From assembly GCA_964619935.1 (NCBI GenBank), contig CAZUGO010000016.1:1-31462 (forward strand): a stretch of DNA of 31,462 bases, written 5' to 3'. Both the position numbers and the translations under genes were made by a program. The stretch is from CAZUGO01 sp964619935 (GTDB taxonomy: Bacteria; Planctomycetota; Phycisphaerae; UBA1845; CAIVHJ01). The notes below the pieces were generated by a model. It searched no databases, was not told the origin of the DNA, and was given only the letters and a program-made list of their open reading frames with translations. Below, one piece after another: positions 15,655-25,006 of the stretch. Each line of letters opens with the position of its first letter. The first letter of the stretch is position 1.

Positions 15655-17619
15655 TCAGGCGTCTGCATCCCGATGGAAGACCACCCACAGGTGCAGAACG
15701 TAGGCGAAGATCGCGGCGCTGAGCAGCGTGCCGGCGACATCGCGAAGGGCCAGCGGGCCGAACCACCACTGGGCCAGAGTCAATCCGATGAGCGCCAGGC
15801 AGAAGGTGACGGCAGCGGCGCCGAGAAGTGCTGAGGGCACCAGCCACGGGCGGGTGATCGGGGCCCGGTGGGTCGACCGGCCGTCAGCGGCCGCCAGCAC
15901 GACCCGCGGCTCGCGCCCGAACACGATCGTTCCGGCGGTCAGCAGCAGCAGGGCCATGACGATCAAGCCCCATTCCGATACGGTAGGCACCTCGCCGCCA
16001 ACCTGGCAGCCGTCGGGAATGCCGTCCTGATTCACGTCGGGCACGTCGCCCACCAGGATTTCCAGTAGATCGACAGTGCTGTTCTTGTTGCAGTCACCCA
16101 GTTCTCCGGCGTAAACCGACAAGAATGCATCAAAATCATCAGCGGCATCCACGACGCCGTCCTGATTGATGTCGTGCATCGCGCACGGGTGATCCGCGTC
16201 GATGACCCCGTCGATTTCAGAGCAGGCCTTGAAACCCTCGGGACCGTAGAAGTCGTTGAGGTCGACATCGTTATCTCCGTCGGTGTCGAATTCGCGACGT
16301 CCGAGCGAATTCAGGAATGCGACCACCGCGGCTCTTCCGGCATCATCCAGACCCCCGGCGACTACCGCGTTGTTCGAGCACGGGCACGGCTGCGGCGGCG
16401 TGGCTAACTCCGGAACGCCGAGGTCCTCGCAGGGTTCAACGAGATCGCCCGGGCCCATGCCGCTGAGGAATTTCTTGGCCGACGCTTGGGCTTCGCTCAG
16501 GAAGGCACAATGCCAGCGCATGGCCTTCTCGATACGCTCGGCGAACGTTCCCGCGGCCACGCGGCCGTCATGCCACATGGGATCACGCACCCGCATGCCG
16601 GCCAGCGGGGCGGTCTTGAGTTCGCGCTCGCCGGCGGCACCCTGCTCAATGAAATCGCCGGCCTGGCCCATGTCGTGGAGCAGAAAGTCGGAGTACATTC
16701 TGACCTGTTTGTTGCGAATGGCGTCTTCCAGCGCCGGGTCGTCGGCGGTGGTGAAGGATTCGGTGTGGCAATCGGCGCATCCAATGGACACGAACAGGGC
16801 CTCGCCGGTCATGCCCGCCTTGGGGGTCTGCGGCGGGGCGGCCAGGAAGCGCTGGAAGTCCACCACTTCATCAATGAATGCCATACCGACCTCGGGGTCG
16901 GCCACGGTGTCGCATTCCCCCAGCGCCGGTGGATCAATGCCGTTGGGGTCGTTCTCGGTCGGGTTCAGCGGGTTCGTGATGCCGAGTTCCTCCTTGGAGG
17001 CCCCCTGCGAGAAGGTCACCATGGTCGGATCCTGGGCCTTCCAGCCGAACCGACCGACGTGGAGGTCGGCATCCTCCGCCGCCGGGACTTCGTGCCAGCA
17101 GCCGGTGATGTCGCCGGCGGGCTGGGCGTCGCCGCAGCGGTGGGTGGCGTTGGCCTGGATGGCGGCGTCGGGAATGGCCTCGACCAAGCCGTAGCCCATC
17201 ATGCCGTTCGTGATCCGCCGGGCGAAGACGGTAGCACTCGGCGGCACGACCTCGAGGCAGAGGTCATCGATGGCCTGTTCCTGGAACAGCGAGCCGCCGA
17301 AAGCGTCCAGGCCGTCGAAGCCGCCCTTGCCGGACGAACCGGCCCGGCGCACCGAAATCGAGCCGGTGCCCCCAACGGGATTGGCATGACAGGTCCCGCA
17401 ACTGGTCTGGTTGAAGATCGGGCCCAGGCCCTCGGGCACGCTGAAATCGTGGGTGAACGATTCCCGGCCGATGAAGAAGCGGGCCAGTTGGTCAGCCGTC
17501 AGATCGGACAGCGGGGCGCCCATGGCCGGTTGTGCCGGTTGGGCGAAAGCAGTGACGGGGGCAGCAAGCGCGCCCAACAACATCGCCATACACCCACTCA
17601 TCCGGTTCGCGCGGGGCAT
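15655..17619 (-). CDS. Secreted di-heme oxidoreductase (COG3488-like) with EF-hand repeats and C-terminal membrane segments
   Basis: 654 residues from the ATG at 17619, seven bases after GGGAGGT (17627-17633); an adjacent ATG at 17622 is possible. Signal peptide 1-27 (AAPVTAFA). Two heme c motifs, CGTCH (74-78) and CADCH (281-285), and a family-typical layout (MGYGLVEAIPD, DFLLHDMG, RDPMWHDG) identify the thiol-oxidoreductase-like di-heme cytochrome family. EF-hand loops follow (DTDGDNDVD near 445, DINQDGVVD near 483, DVNQDGIPD near 528). The motif VPTVSEWGLIVMALLLL (544-560) is an IPTL-CTERM-type sorting signal. Unusually it is not at the end: about 85 more residues with two further hydrophobic helices (about 592-618, 626-648) follow. 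Electron partner unknown. Confidence 0.9.
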   Translation of the reverse strand: MPRANRMSGCMAMLLGALAAPVTAFAQPAQPAMGAPLSDLTADQLARFFIGRESFTHDFSVPEGLGPIFNQTSCGTCHANPVGGTGSISVRRAGSSGKGGFDGLDAFGGSLFQEQAIDDLCLEVVPPSATVFARRITNGMMGYGLVEAIPDAAIQANATHRCGDAQPAGDITGCWHEVPAAEDADLHVGRFGWKAQDPTMVTFSQGASKEELGITNPLNPTENDPNGIDPPALGECDTVADPEVGMAFIDEVVDFQRFLAAPPQTPKAGMTGEALFVSIGCADCHTESFTTADDPALEDAIRNKQVRMYSDFLLHDMGQAGDFIEQGAAGERELKTAPLAGMRVRDPMWHDGRVAAGTFAERIEKAMRWHCAFLSEAQASAKKFLSGMGPGDLVEPCEDLGVPELATPPQPCPCSNNAVVAGGLDDAGRAAVVAFLNSLGRREFDTDGDNDVDLNDFYGPEGFKACSEIDGVIDADHPCAMHDINQDGVVDAADDFDAFLSVYAGELGDCNKNSTVDLLEILVGDVPDVNQDGIPDGCQVGGEVPTVSEWGLIVMALLLLTAGTIVFGREPRVVLAAADGRSTHRAPITRPWLVPSALLGAAAVTFCLALIGLTLAQWWFGPLALRDVAGTLLSAAIFAYVLHLWVVFHRDADA

Positions 17620-17622
17620 CAT

Positions 17623-17957
17623 CGGTACCTCCCAGAGCCTTAATGTCGTGTCACACAAAGAGTGGTGAAAACGAGAACGGACTTCGCATTGTCATGGTAC
17701 TGACCATCCACAACCAGCACAACCACAAGGTTCTTGACATTAAAATCGTCAAATTGATGACCGGTTGGTGGATCCGGGCGGCCCGTCGGCCGCGGGCATT
17801 CCGGAGTCGCGGGGTCTGGGGTCGGGTCAGCGCGTGCCCAACCGGGAATTGCCCGATCGCGGGGCGTCCCGGCGGATCCAGGTGATCCTCCCCAGACCGT
17901 CAGCCAGCCACCGCCGGCATTTTTGCGGAGGCGGCATGGCGGATAACATAGGTGGAT
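17623..17957. other. Divergent intergenic region
   Basis: About 330 bp between the oppositely oriented di-heme oxidoreductase and TPR genes. It should hold both promoters, and an AT-richer core at 17690-17760 is visible. I could not assign convincing -35/-10 pairs. No gene supported. Confidence 0.5.
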
Positions 17958-18746
17958 ATGATCCGATGCGACGCGCAGGGCAGGTTCCGGTGGGCGGTGC
18001 TGACCGTCGCGGCCGTTTTGTGCGCCGGGGTCAGGCTGGTCGGCGGACAGCCCCCAGACCCGCCTCCGGCGGCAACTCAGCCCGCGGCGTTGGATGCCGG
18101 TCTCCAATTGATCCGCCGGGGACAGTACGCCGAGGCTCGTCGCCGGCTGGAAGCAGTGGTCAGCGCCCATCCCGACTGGCATCTGGGGCAACTCTACCTG
18201 GGCTTGACCTATCATAAGGAAGATCGTTTCGAGCGGGCCGTCGAGTACTTCGATCGAGCGTTGGCCCTGGATCCGAACTACCATCCGACCCGCATGTTCT
18301 ATGGCTGGGCCTTGTATTACCTGGGTCGCATGCCGCAGGCGCGGGAGATGTTCGAGGCTTACTTGAAGGTCGATCCGGACTACCCCGACGCGGTGTTTGC
18401 CGTGGCGCTGATCGCCTTTGATCAGGGCAACATCGAAGTTGCCCAATCCGGTTTCGAGCGATGCATCACACTGGCTGCCGACCGCCGCGATGACCGCACC
18501 GAGGCCAAGAGCCGGGCGCGCCTGGGTGACGTCCTGGTCCGCCAGGGCAGGCTGGCGGAAGCCCGAACACAACTGGAGCAGTCCATCCGGCTAAACCCCG
18601 ACAACTACGAGGCCTACTTCAAGCTGTCACGGGTCTTGCAACGCCTGGGCGACATCGAAGGCGCGGAGCGGGCCCGGGAGCAGCATCGCGCGGTGCGGCA
18701 GCGCCTCCGACCCGCGTCATCGGCGGGAGCTTCGCACGAGCCATGA
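17958..18746 (+). CDS. Secreted tetratricopeptide repeat protein
   Basis: 262 residues from the ATG at 17958; a GTG two codons earlier is an alternative. Signal peptide about 1-31 (RWAVLTVAAVLCAGVRLVGG). From residue about 46 at least five TPR-like helical pairs follow (ALDAGLQLIRRGQYAEARRR, GLTYHKEDRFERAVEYFDRA, YYLGRMPQAREMFEAYLKV, DVLVRQGRLAEARTQLEQSI, VLQRLGDIEGAERARE). TPRs mediate protein-protein contacts. The stop overlaps the start of the ASPIC gene (ATGA), so the two are co-translated and probably act together. This TPR plus CRTAC1-like pairing is common in planctomycetes and acidobacteria. Confidence 0.9.
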   Translation: MIRCDAQGRFRWAVLTVAAVLCAGVRLVGGQPPDPPPAATQPAALDAGLQLIRRGQYAEARRRLEAVVSAHPDWHLGQLYLGLTYHKEDRFERAVEYFDRALALDPNYHPTRMFYGWALYYLGRMPQAREMFEAYLKVDPDYPDAVFAVALIAFDQGNIEVAQSGFERCITLAADRRDDRTEAKSRARLGDVLVRQGRLAEARTQLEQSIRLNPDNYEAYFKLSRVLQRLGDIEGAERAREQHRAVRQRLRPASSAGASHEP

Positions 18747-20431
18747 AGGCGATGTTGGGACTATCAGGAGGGTTGCTGGCGGTCGCGCTCGCGACGGCTC
18801 GGGCCGGCGAACCGCCAGCGGGCGGCGCCGCGTTGCGATTTCGCGACCTGGGCGACGCGTCCGGGGTGACGCTGCGGATGACCTGTGGCGCGACGCCGTC
18901 ACGGCACATCCTGGAGGCCAACGGTGGGGGCGTGGCCTTGTTGGACTACGACAACGATGGCGACCTGGACCTGTTTCTGGCCAACGGGGCCACGCTGGCA
19001 GCACCCGAGGAGGGTCCGGGATCGCGGTTGTACGCCAATCGGGGCGACGGAACCTTCGTAGACGTCACCGCCGCGTCGGGGATTCAACTGAAGCGCTGGG
19101 CCATGGGGGTGGCGGTGGGGGACGTCAACGGCGACGGCTGCCAAGACCTGTACGTGACCTGTTACGGTCCCAACGTGCTGCTTCAGAACAATTGCCATGA
19201 GCACCCGCCGCGTTTCGTGGACGTGTCGGCCCGTGCGGGCGTCGCGGACCCGGGGTGGGGAACGAGTGCCGCATTCGCCGATCTCGACGGTGATCAGGAC
19301 CTCGATTTGTACGTGGCCAACTACCTGGAATTTGACGCCCGCACACCACCGGCGGGGCGCCGCAACTTCAAAGGCGTTGAGGTGATGCCCGGGCCGGCAG
19401 GGCTGACCGCCCAGGCTGATGTGCTCTACGAAAACCTGGGTGACGGCCGCTTTCGCGATATCAGCGCCGCCAGCGGCTGTACGGCGGTGGCCCCCGGATA
19501 TGGCCTGGGCGTGATGCTGCTGGACCTCGCAGCCGATGGCACTCCGGAGATCTTCGTCGGCAATGACTCGACCGACAACTTCCTGTTTCAACGGCAGGCC
19601 GACGGGAAGTTCCGTGACCTGGGCATCATCTCGGGGCTGGCCACCAACTACAACGGCAACGCCCAGGCGACCATGGGTATCGCCGTCGGTGACGTCGACG
19701 ACAACGGTCTGGCGGATCTATTCACCACCAACTTCTCCAACGACAGCAACACCCTGCAGGTCAACCTGGGAGGAGCGTTGTTCGAGGACCGCACCAGCCA
19801 GTACGGTCTGGCCATGGTCAGCTACCCGTACCTGTCGTGGGGGGCAGGACTCTACGACTTCGACTGTGACGGCGACGAGGACCTGTTCATTGCCAGCGGG
19901 CATGTCTATCCCGAGGCGGCGACCCACAAGCTGGATACCGACTATGAGCAACCCGTGCTGCTGTTCGAGCGCAGTGGCGGGCGCTTTCTGCGGACGCTCC
20001 AAGCCGGAGCCTTCTGTCAGCGGCGCTACGCGGGACGGTCACTGGCGTGTGGCGATCTTGACGGTGACGGTGACGTTGACGTGGTCATGACCACGCTGAA
20101 CGGACCCGTGCACATCTTCCGCAACGAGGCGCCCCGACCCCAGCGGCTGGTGGTTGCCCTGGTGGGGCCCCAAGGCAACCTCCGGGCGCTGGGCAGCCGG
20201 ATCAGTCTTGTTGGCGGAGGCCGGCCTCAGACCCGCTGGATCGACGGCGGCAGCTATCAGTCGGTTGACGCACCGCTGGCCTACTTCGGTCTGGGGTCCC
20301 GCGCGGCGCCGCAACTGATTGTCCGAGTCACCTGGCCGAATGGCGCCGCCACGGAACACCAAGGCATCCAGCCAAACCATCGGCTTCAAATCGCGTTCGA
20401 CGGAACCGTGACCAGCACGCCACTGCCGTGA
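18743..20431 (+). CDS. CRTAC1-like FG-GAP repeat protein with ASPIC/UnbV domain
   Basis: 562 residues, start overlapping the TPR stop by 4 bp. Signal peptide about 1-22 (GLSGGLLAVALATARA). Seven FG-GAP/VCBS Ca-binding blades are visible (DYDNDGDLDLFLANG, GDVNGDGCQDLYV, DLDGDQDLDLYVANY, DLAADGTPEIFVGND, GDVDDNGLADLFTTN, DFDCDGDEDLFIASG, GDLDGDGDVDVVMTT), predicting a beta-propeller. The C-terminal ASPIC/UnbV domain (about 490-560: LGSRISLVGG, GGSYQSVDAPLAYFGLG, VRVTWPNG) completes the family architecture. Extracellular or periplasmic; exact role unknown. Confidence 0.93.
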   Translation: MKAMLGLSGGLLAVALATARAGEPPAGGAALRFRDLGDASGVTLRMTCGATPSRHILEANGGGVALLDYDNDGDLDLFLANGATLAAPEEGPGSRLYANRGDGTFVDVTAASGIQLKRWAMGVAVGDVNGDGCQDLYVTCYGPNVLLQNNCHEHPPRFVDVSARAGVADPGWGTSAAFADLDGDQDLDLYVANYLEFDARTPPAGRRNFKGVEVMPGPAGLTAQADVLYENLGDGRFRDISAASGCTAVAPGYGLGVMLLDLAADGTPEIFVGNDSTDNFLFQRQADGKFRDLGIISGLATNYNGNAQATMGIAVGDVDDNGLADLFTTNFSNDSNTLQVNLGGALFEDRTSQYGLAMVSYPYLSWGAGLYDFDCDGDEDLFIASGHVYPEAATHKLDTDYEQPVLLFERSGGRFLRTLQAGAFCQRRYAGRSLACGDLDGDGDVDVVMTTLNGPVHIFRNEAPRPQRLVVALVGPQGNLRALGSRISLVGGGRPQTRWIDGGSYQSVDAPLAYFGLGSRAAPQLIVRVTWPNGAATEHQGIQPNHRLQIAFDGTVTSTPLP

Positions 20432-20516
20432 CCCGCCTGGGCACGGTGGCCTGACTGATCCTGGGCACACATCTGAACCGCGCCTGAGCGGACCACTCCA
20501 GAAAGACGCGCCCCGC

Positions 20517-21671
20517 CTACTGCGGTGTGCTGCGCGGGTGGAGTACTTCCTGAACCACCGGGGCCAGCAACTCCGCCTGCCAGGGCAGAGTGTGGGCACA
20601 GGCGATGATCTCCGCCGCACTCCGGGGTGCCGCCTGGGCGATGGTTTGCAGAGTTTCTCGTGAGGCCAGCACGGCCGGGGCGATACCCAGTTGTTCTGCG
20701 ACCTGGGCACAGGCCTGTCGCAAGGCTTGGGTCACCACCGGTGGCCGCCGGGTGGACTGGCGCCTCCGTGGTTCCGGCCACTCGGCAGGTGGAATCCGCT
20801 GGGCACTGCTCAGGATGCGCATCACGGCGGCTCGGCGGTGCCCCCGGCAATCGCGGGGCAGCGCCGGCCCTTGTTCCGGCGGCACGCCGGGATGGGCCAC
20901 CACCCACTCCGCCAGCTCGAGCAGCGCCGTGTTGTGCAGAATTCGAAATGGCGGCAGATCCACCTGCCGGGCTTCCTGGTCGCGCCAGTGCCACAGGCGC
21001 TTGACCACGGCCAGTTGGTGACGGTCGAATCGGCTGGTGCCCTTGATTTGCCAGGGCGCCTCGGGTGCTGCGGGTGTCGGGTCCGCGGCGGTACGCTCGA
21101 CCATTCGGGCCGCGCTCTGCGCCAGCCAGGACTCACGACCGCTGGCTTGCAATGCCCTTCGTAACGTGTCGGCAAGTCCTTCCAGGTAGGCGACGTCCAG
21201 AGCCGCGTAACGCAACTGGGCCGCGGTCAGCGGTCGTCGCGACCAGTTGGACTTCTGGCCGCCCTTGGGCAGGCGCACGCCGTAGCGGGCCTCGACCAAG
21301 GCGGCCATTCCCAGCCGTTCACGCCCGAGCAATTGGGCCGCGATGAGCGTGTCGAAGACCTCCTGCTGTGGCACGAATCCGGCGAATCGGCGGAGCAGCC
21401 GAAGATCGTTTTCGGCAGAATGCAGGATCAACGGGCGCGTGGCCAGAGCCGCCAGCAGCGCGGTGAGATCGACATCCACCAATGGATCGACCAGGTAGGT
21501 ACGGCCTTCGAAGGACACCTGGATCAGGCACAACTTCTCAAAGTAATGATGCAGGCTGTCGGCTTCGGTGTCGACCGCGACGCGGTGGCTGCGGCGGACG
21601 CGGGCGGCCAGGTCGTCGAGGGTCGATTGGCGATCTACATAGCGAAACGTGTGGGCGGGGTCGGGAGTCAA
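20517..21671 (-). CDS. rnd: Ribonuclease D
   Basis: 384 residues. A 3'-5' exoribonuclease of the DEDDy family that trims tRNA and other stable RNA precursors. Catalytic residues are all visible: D34 and E36 (VAVDTEAD), D88 (HSAENDLRLL), and Y154/D158 (LRYAALDVAYL). The N-terminal exonuclease domain spans about 10-175. It is followed by an HRDC domain (about 215-285: DRHQLAVVKRLWHWRDQEAR, DLPPFRILHNTALLELA) and a second HRDC-like helical region to the end. Length fits the family. Convergent with the ASPIC gene, 85 bp apart. Confidence 0.95.
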   Translation of the reverse strand: MTPDPAHTFRYVDRQSTLDDLAARVRRSHRVAVDTEADSLHHYFEKLCLIQVSFEGRTYLVDPLVDVDLTALLAALATRPLILHSAENDLRLLRRFAGFVPQQEVFDTLIAAQLLGRERLGMAALVEARYGVRLPKGGQKSNWSRRPLTAAQLRYAALDVAYLEGLADTLRRALQASGRESWLAQSAARMVERTAADPTPAAPEAPWQIKGTSRFDRHQLAVVKRLWHWRDQEARQVDLPPFRILHNTALLELAEWVVAHPGVPPEQGPALPRDCRGHRRAAVMRILSSAQRIPPAEWPEPRRRQSTRRPPVVTQALRQACAQVAEQLGIAPAVLASRETLQTIAQAAPRSAAEIIACAHTLPWQAELLAPVVQEVLHPRSTPQ

Positions 21672-21805
21672 GCGGCGAACTTCCTATAGCAAATCTACGG
21701 GCTGGACTCTTGGGGCCCGACTGGCCCATTATAGCGGAGACCGCCGCGAGACAACCCCTGACCGCCCGCAAGCGGGTCGCGGGGGAAGGCGCACCTCACG
21801 GATCC

Positions 21806-22282
21806 TCACAGCCGCAGCTCCATGAAATCGGTGCATTCGCTGACGTGGCGGCCGTATGGCCCGATGTCCCGGAACCCAACCGCCCGATACAGCCGGGTGG
21901 CTTCCGGCATCCGATCGATGATGGTATCGAGCCGCAACGCGCGCCATCCGTGCGCTCGGGCCCAGCCGATCACGACATGGACCAGTTGTCGACCCAGGCC
22001 GGCGCCCCGATGGGCCGGACGGACGTACAGCCGCTTGAGTTCGCCGATTCCGTCGGTGCAGGGTCGCAGGGCGACACAACCGGCTGTGTCCTGGTTCCCG
22101 CAGCGGGCCAGCCACAAGCCACCTGCGGGCGGACTGTATGGCCCCGGCAGCGCGGCGATTTCGCCCTCGATGTTGGCGCTGCAGCAGTCGATCTGCAGCC
22201 ACCGGGCATACTCGCGGAACAAGCCGGCGACCGCCGCCAGATCGGCCGGGTCAACCGCGGTGATGATTTGAATGTCGGGCAT
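21806..22282 (-). CDS. GNAT family N-acetyltransferase
   Basis: 158 residues. Acetyl-CoA binding motif A is clear: LKRLYVRPAHRGAGLGRQLVHVV (about 83-105; signature R-G-A-G-L-G), followed by the motif B region (EATRLYRAVGFRDIGPY). The substrate is unknown. The gene starts 16 bp after the stop of the WaaP-like kinase and is probably co-transcribed with it; RNase D follows on the same strand after 134 bp. Confidence 0.92.
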   Translation of the reverse strand: MPDIQIITAVDPADLAAVAGLFREYARWLQIDCCSANIEGEIAALPGPYSPPAGGLWLARCGNQDTAGCVALRPCTDGIGELKRLYVRPAHRGAGLGRQLVHVVIGWARAHGWRALRLDTIIDRMPEATRLYRAVGFRDIGPYGRHVSECTDFMELRL

Positions 22283-22298
22283 CGCGGTGGCTCATCCC

Positions 22299-23255
22299 CT
22301 ACTCATAGAGTGCGGAGCGGTCTCGGCGCCGTCGCCGTTGGCTGGCGGTCAACCGCCCGATTTCTTCCCGCAGCAGCTGCCATTCGCGGCGCCAGCCGTG
22401 CCGCCCGGCGAATTGTCGCAGGACGCGGACGCCGACCGTGGCGGGCAATTCAGTGGCATCCTGCAAGGCGATCGCCAGGCGTGCGACGGACCGCCGGAGC
22501 CCGACGTGCCCGCCACGGCGCTCGTGGGCCAACCCATCGAGGTCGATGAGCCAGGGGTGCAGTCGGCCCTCGGATTCGCCGACCAGCAGGTTGCTGGCCT
22601 TGAGGTCACGGTGATACAGGTCCTCCGTGGAGAGGGTCTTGAGCAGATTGCCGACGGCAACGGCCAGGTCGTTCACCGCCCGACGGTTTGCGTCCCGGTC
22701 GCTGGGTCGGGCCGCCAGCAGCTTGCGAACCATCCGGTCGATCGGCAGGGCCCCGCCGAGGTACCGGGTGACCAGCCGGCAGCGAATGCCGACGATGCCG
22801 GCGCGGGTCCACAGGCAGGCCAGCGGCCGTGGCGTGGGCAAACCCAACTGCAATAGCCGCTGGCCGGTCCAGAACTCGCGCCATTCCTTGGGTCCGGCGT
22901 ACCGGCCCGAGACCCGCTGGTACCAGGTTACCGGTTGCCCGTCCTTGCAGATGACCTTCAGCACCCGGGCATCCGGCAAGGTGATGTGGGATTGCACCAC
23001 GCGACGCGACGGCGAGGACTTCAGCAGTGCGCCGGCCGAGGGCTGTTCCATTTGCTGATTGAGGGCTTCCAGCGCCTGGGTCCAGAACGTCCGCGACAGC
23101 GGGGCAGTCGGCGCGGGCTCGATTTCAGGAAGGCTGCCCAGGCAGGCGATTGCCGACCACCCATCGTTGAGCTGCACCGCTGCGAAGCTGGCGCCCGATT
23201 GCTGCAAGACGCCACGGGTCAGTGCCAATTGCAGTCTTGTGACTGAAAAACGCAT
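22299..23255 (-). CDS. Lipopolysaccharide-kinase-like (WaaP/Kdo kinase) protein
   Basis: 318 residues from the ATG at 23255; an upstream open extension to 23372 is not kinase-like. The eukaryotic-type kinase fold of the WaaP/KdkA family is recognised by catalytic loop LYHRDLKASNLLV (H215-R216-D217...K219...N222) and metal-binding IDLDG (D238/D240). A lysine near 100-104 (VLKVICK) is the candidate ATP-binding residue. The N-terminal ~80 residues are not recognised. A likely role is phosphorylation of a sugar of the outer envelope. Operon with the GNAT gene (16 bp gap). Confidence 0.85.
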   Translation of the reverse strand: MRFSVTRLQLALTRGVLQQSGASFAAVQLNDGWSAIACLGSLPEIEPAPTAPLSRTFWTQALEALNQQMEQPSAGALLKSSPSRRVVQSHITLPDARVLKVICKDGQPVTWYQRVSGRYAGPKEWREFWTGQRLLQLGLPTPRPLACLWTRAGIVGIRCRLVTRYLGGALPIDRMVRKLLAARPSDRDANRRAVNDLAVAVGNLLKTLSTEDLYHRDLKASNLLVGESEGRLHPWLIDLDGLAHERRGGHVGLRRSVARLAIALQDATELPATVGVRVLRQFAGRHGWRREWQLLREEIGRLTASQRRRRRDRSALYE

Positions 23256-23443
23256 GTCAACGCCAGGTCCTGTTCGAGGTGCGGTCGAACCCCGGCAGTC
23301 TACCCGATTTCCTGTGGCTTCGGGAATTTGGCTGGCCGATGAATAGATGGGCCGTGCGGGCAGGTGCTGCATCAGCGCCAGGCACGGTGCTCACGAACCG
23401 CCAGGCACTGGGAGCCGCGGACCTCACGGAAACACCGACGACC

Positions 23444-23854
23444 ATGGACCAATCGACCGTCACGCCCTCCAAGCTACGTGCCCTGGGAGCGACGCTCGAA
23501 AAGATCGCCCAAGCGCGGCTCAGCGAGGCCCTGAGGGACGATCGCCGGGCGGCTCGGCGCATTCCGCTGCGGCAGATCATCTGTGTGTTTCCCGTCGACG
23601 GCGGAATCCAGACCGATGACTGGATCCCGCTGATGTCATTCGACGTCAGTGCCATCGGGATCGGCGCCTGCGGGCCCCCTCCGGGTCTTGCAGTCGGCAC
23701 CACGGTGGTGGTCGATTGCGTGCCGCACCGCAATGAAGAGATCTACATCCCGGCTCGAGTCATGCGCGCCCAGGAACAAGTTCCTGGGCTGATGGATCTG
23801 GGCCTGCAGTTCGAATTCCAGCCGGCCATTCTCCACGGCGTTCACGGGGCCTGA
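23444..23854 (+). CDS. PilZ domain protein
   Basis: 136 residues from the ATG at 23444; the frame is open to 23279 with another ATG at 23339, so the N-terminus is uncertain. PilZ features: the basic motif DDRRAARRIPLRQIICVFP followed about 25 residues later by SFDVSAIGIGACG (D/N-x-S-x-x-G type), then hydrophobic strands (VGTTVVVDCVP, IYIPARVMRAQ, LMDLGLQFEF). PilZ domains bind cyclic di-GMP, linking this protein to motility or surface signalling. Divergent from the kinase gene. Confidence 0.8.
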   Translation: MDQSTVTPSKLRALGATLEKIAQARLSEALRDDRRAARRIPLRQIICVFPVDGGIQTDDWIPLMSFDVSAIGIGACGPPPGLAVGTTVVVDCVPHRNEEIYIPARVMRAQEQVPGLMDLGLQFEFQPAILHGVHGA

Positions 23855-23938
23855 ATCGGCAGCCAGGGGACGCACACCTTTGCGGGCGCGGTGGAACCGC
23901 GCCTTGCGGATGCCGGTTCATTCATTCGTGGCGATCGA

Positions 23939-25006
23939 TCAAGAGCGCGCCGCGTCCCCTTCCTGGGCGGCGGGATCCCGGTAAGTGGCGCCGGCCAGTG
24001 GCTGGTGTTGGGCCAATTGGATGGCCAGGTGGATGGCGGCGCGCATGCTGTGGGGGTGGGCGCGATTCTGGCCGACGATGTCGAACGCGGTCCCGTGGCT
24101 GGGGCTGGTGCGGATGATCGGAATCCCCAGGGTGAGGTTGACGGCCTCATTGAAGGCGTGCATCTTCATTGGAATCAGACCCTGGTCGTGGTACATGGCA
24201 ACGATGCCGTCGAAGCGCCGGGAATGTAAGGCGTGGTGAAACAGGGAATCGGCAGGAAATGGCCCGTCGACCTCGATCCCGGTTTCACGGGCCATGACGA
24301 TGGCGGGCTCGATGATGCGAACCTCCTCATCGCCAAACAGGCCCCCCTCGCCGGCATGAGGATTCAGCGCGGCCACGGCAATTCGGGGCTGGGAAATGCC
24401 GAACCAGTCGCGCAGGGCCTTGGCCATCAGCTCGATCGGCTGGAACACCTTGCCGATGGTGAAGGAATTGCGCAGTTCAAAGATTCCTTCGTGAACACTG
24501 GCCAAGGCGATCCTTAGCCGGCCGCCCACGAACATCATGGTGACTCGCTTGCAGTGGAACGTCTGGGCCAGCTTCTCAGTGTGGCCCGGGTGCTTATAGC
24601 CGGCCATGGACCAGGAAGTTTTGTTGATCGGACCGGTGACCAGCGCATCGCAGACCCCCGCCGACACCGCGGTCAGGGCATCTTCCAGGAAGCGCATCGA
24701 TGCATGCCCGCCTTCGGCCGTGGGCCGTTTGATGATCGATGACAGCAGGGCGTATTCGTCGTAATCGGCGACCACCACGCCGGACTCGATGGAACGGACC
24801 GCTTCATGCGGTTCGCGAAACCAGTACGGCGCGACCTCGGCCTGATCGGCGGCATAGCTCATGATTTCGTGCATGCCGTAGATGATGAATCGCGCCGTAC
24901 GGCGCAGTGCGTCGTCGGCGAGGGCCTTGACGATCACCTCGGCGCCGATTCCTGACGGATCGCCCATGGTCACGGCGATCCGCGGTTTGGAGCCGGCGGC
25001 AGTCAT
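23939..25006 (-). CDS. pdxA: 4-hydroxythreonine-4-phosphate dehydrogenase
   Basis: 355 residues. Catalyses the NAD-dependent oxidation of 4-hydroxythreonine 4-phosphate in vitamin B6 (PLP) synthesis, in the cytoplasm. Family hallmarks: N-terminal PRIAVTMGDPSGIGAEV, TGPINKTSWSMAGYKHPGHTE, ALNPHAGEGGLFG and MYHDQGLIPMK, with the three metal-binding His in GHTE, NPHAGE and YHDQG, and the C-terminal TSPSHGTAFDI segment. Length is usual. Its start overlaps the riboflavin synthase stop by 4 bp (translational coupling), making a cofactor operon. Confidence 0.97.
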   Translation of the reverse strand: MTAAGSKPRIAVTMGDPSGIGAEVIVKALADDALRRTARFIIYGMHEIMSYAADQAEVAPYWFREPHEAVRSIESGVVVADYDEYALLSSIIKRPTAEGGHASMRFLEDALTAVSAGVCDALVTGPINKTSWSMAGYKHPGHTEKLAQTFHCKRVTMMFVGGRLRIALASVHEGIFELRNSFTIGKVFQPIELMAKALRDWFGISQPRIAVAALNPHAGEGGLFGDEEVRIIEPAIVMARETGIEVDGPFPADSLFHHALHSRRFDGIVAMYHDQGLIPMKMHAFNEAVNLTLGIPIIRTSPSHGTAFDIVGQNRAHPHSMRAAIHLAIQLAQHQPLAGATYRDPAAQEGDAARS

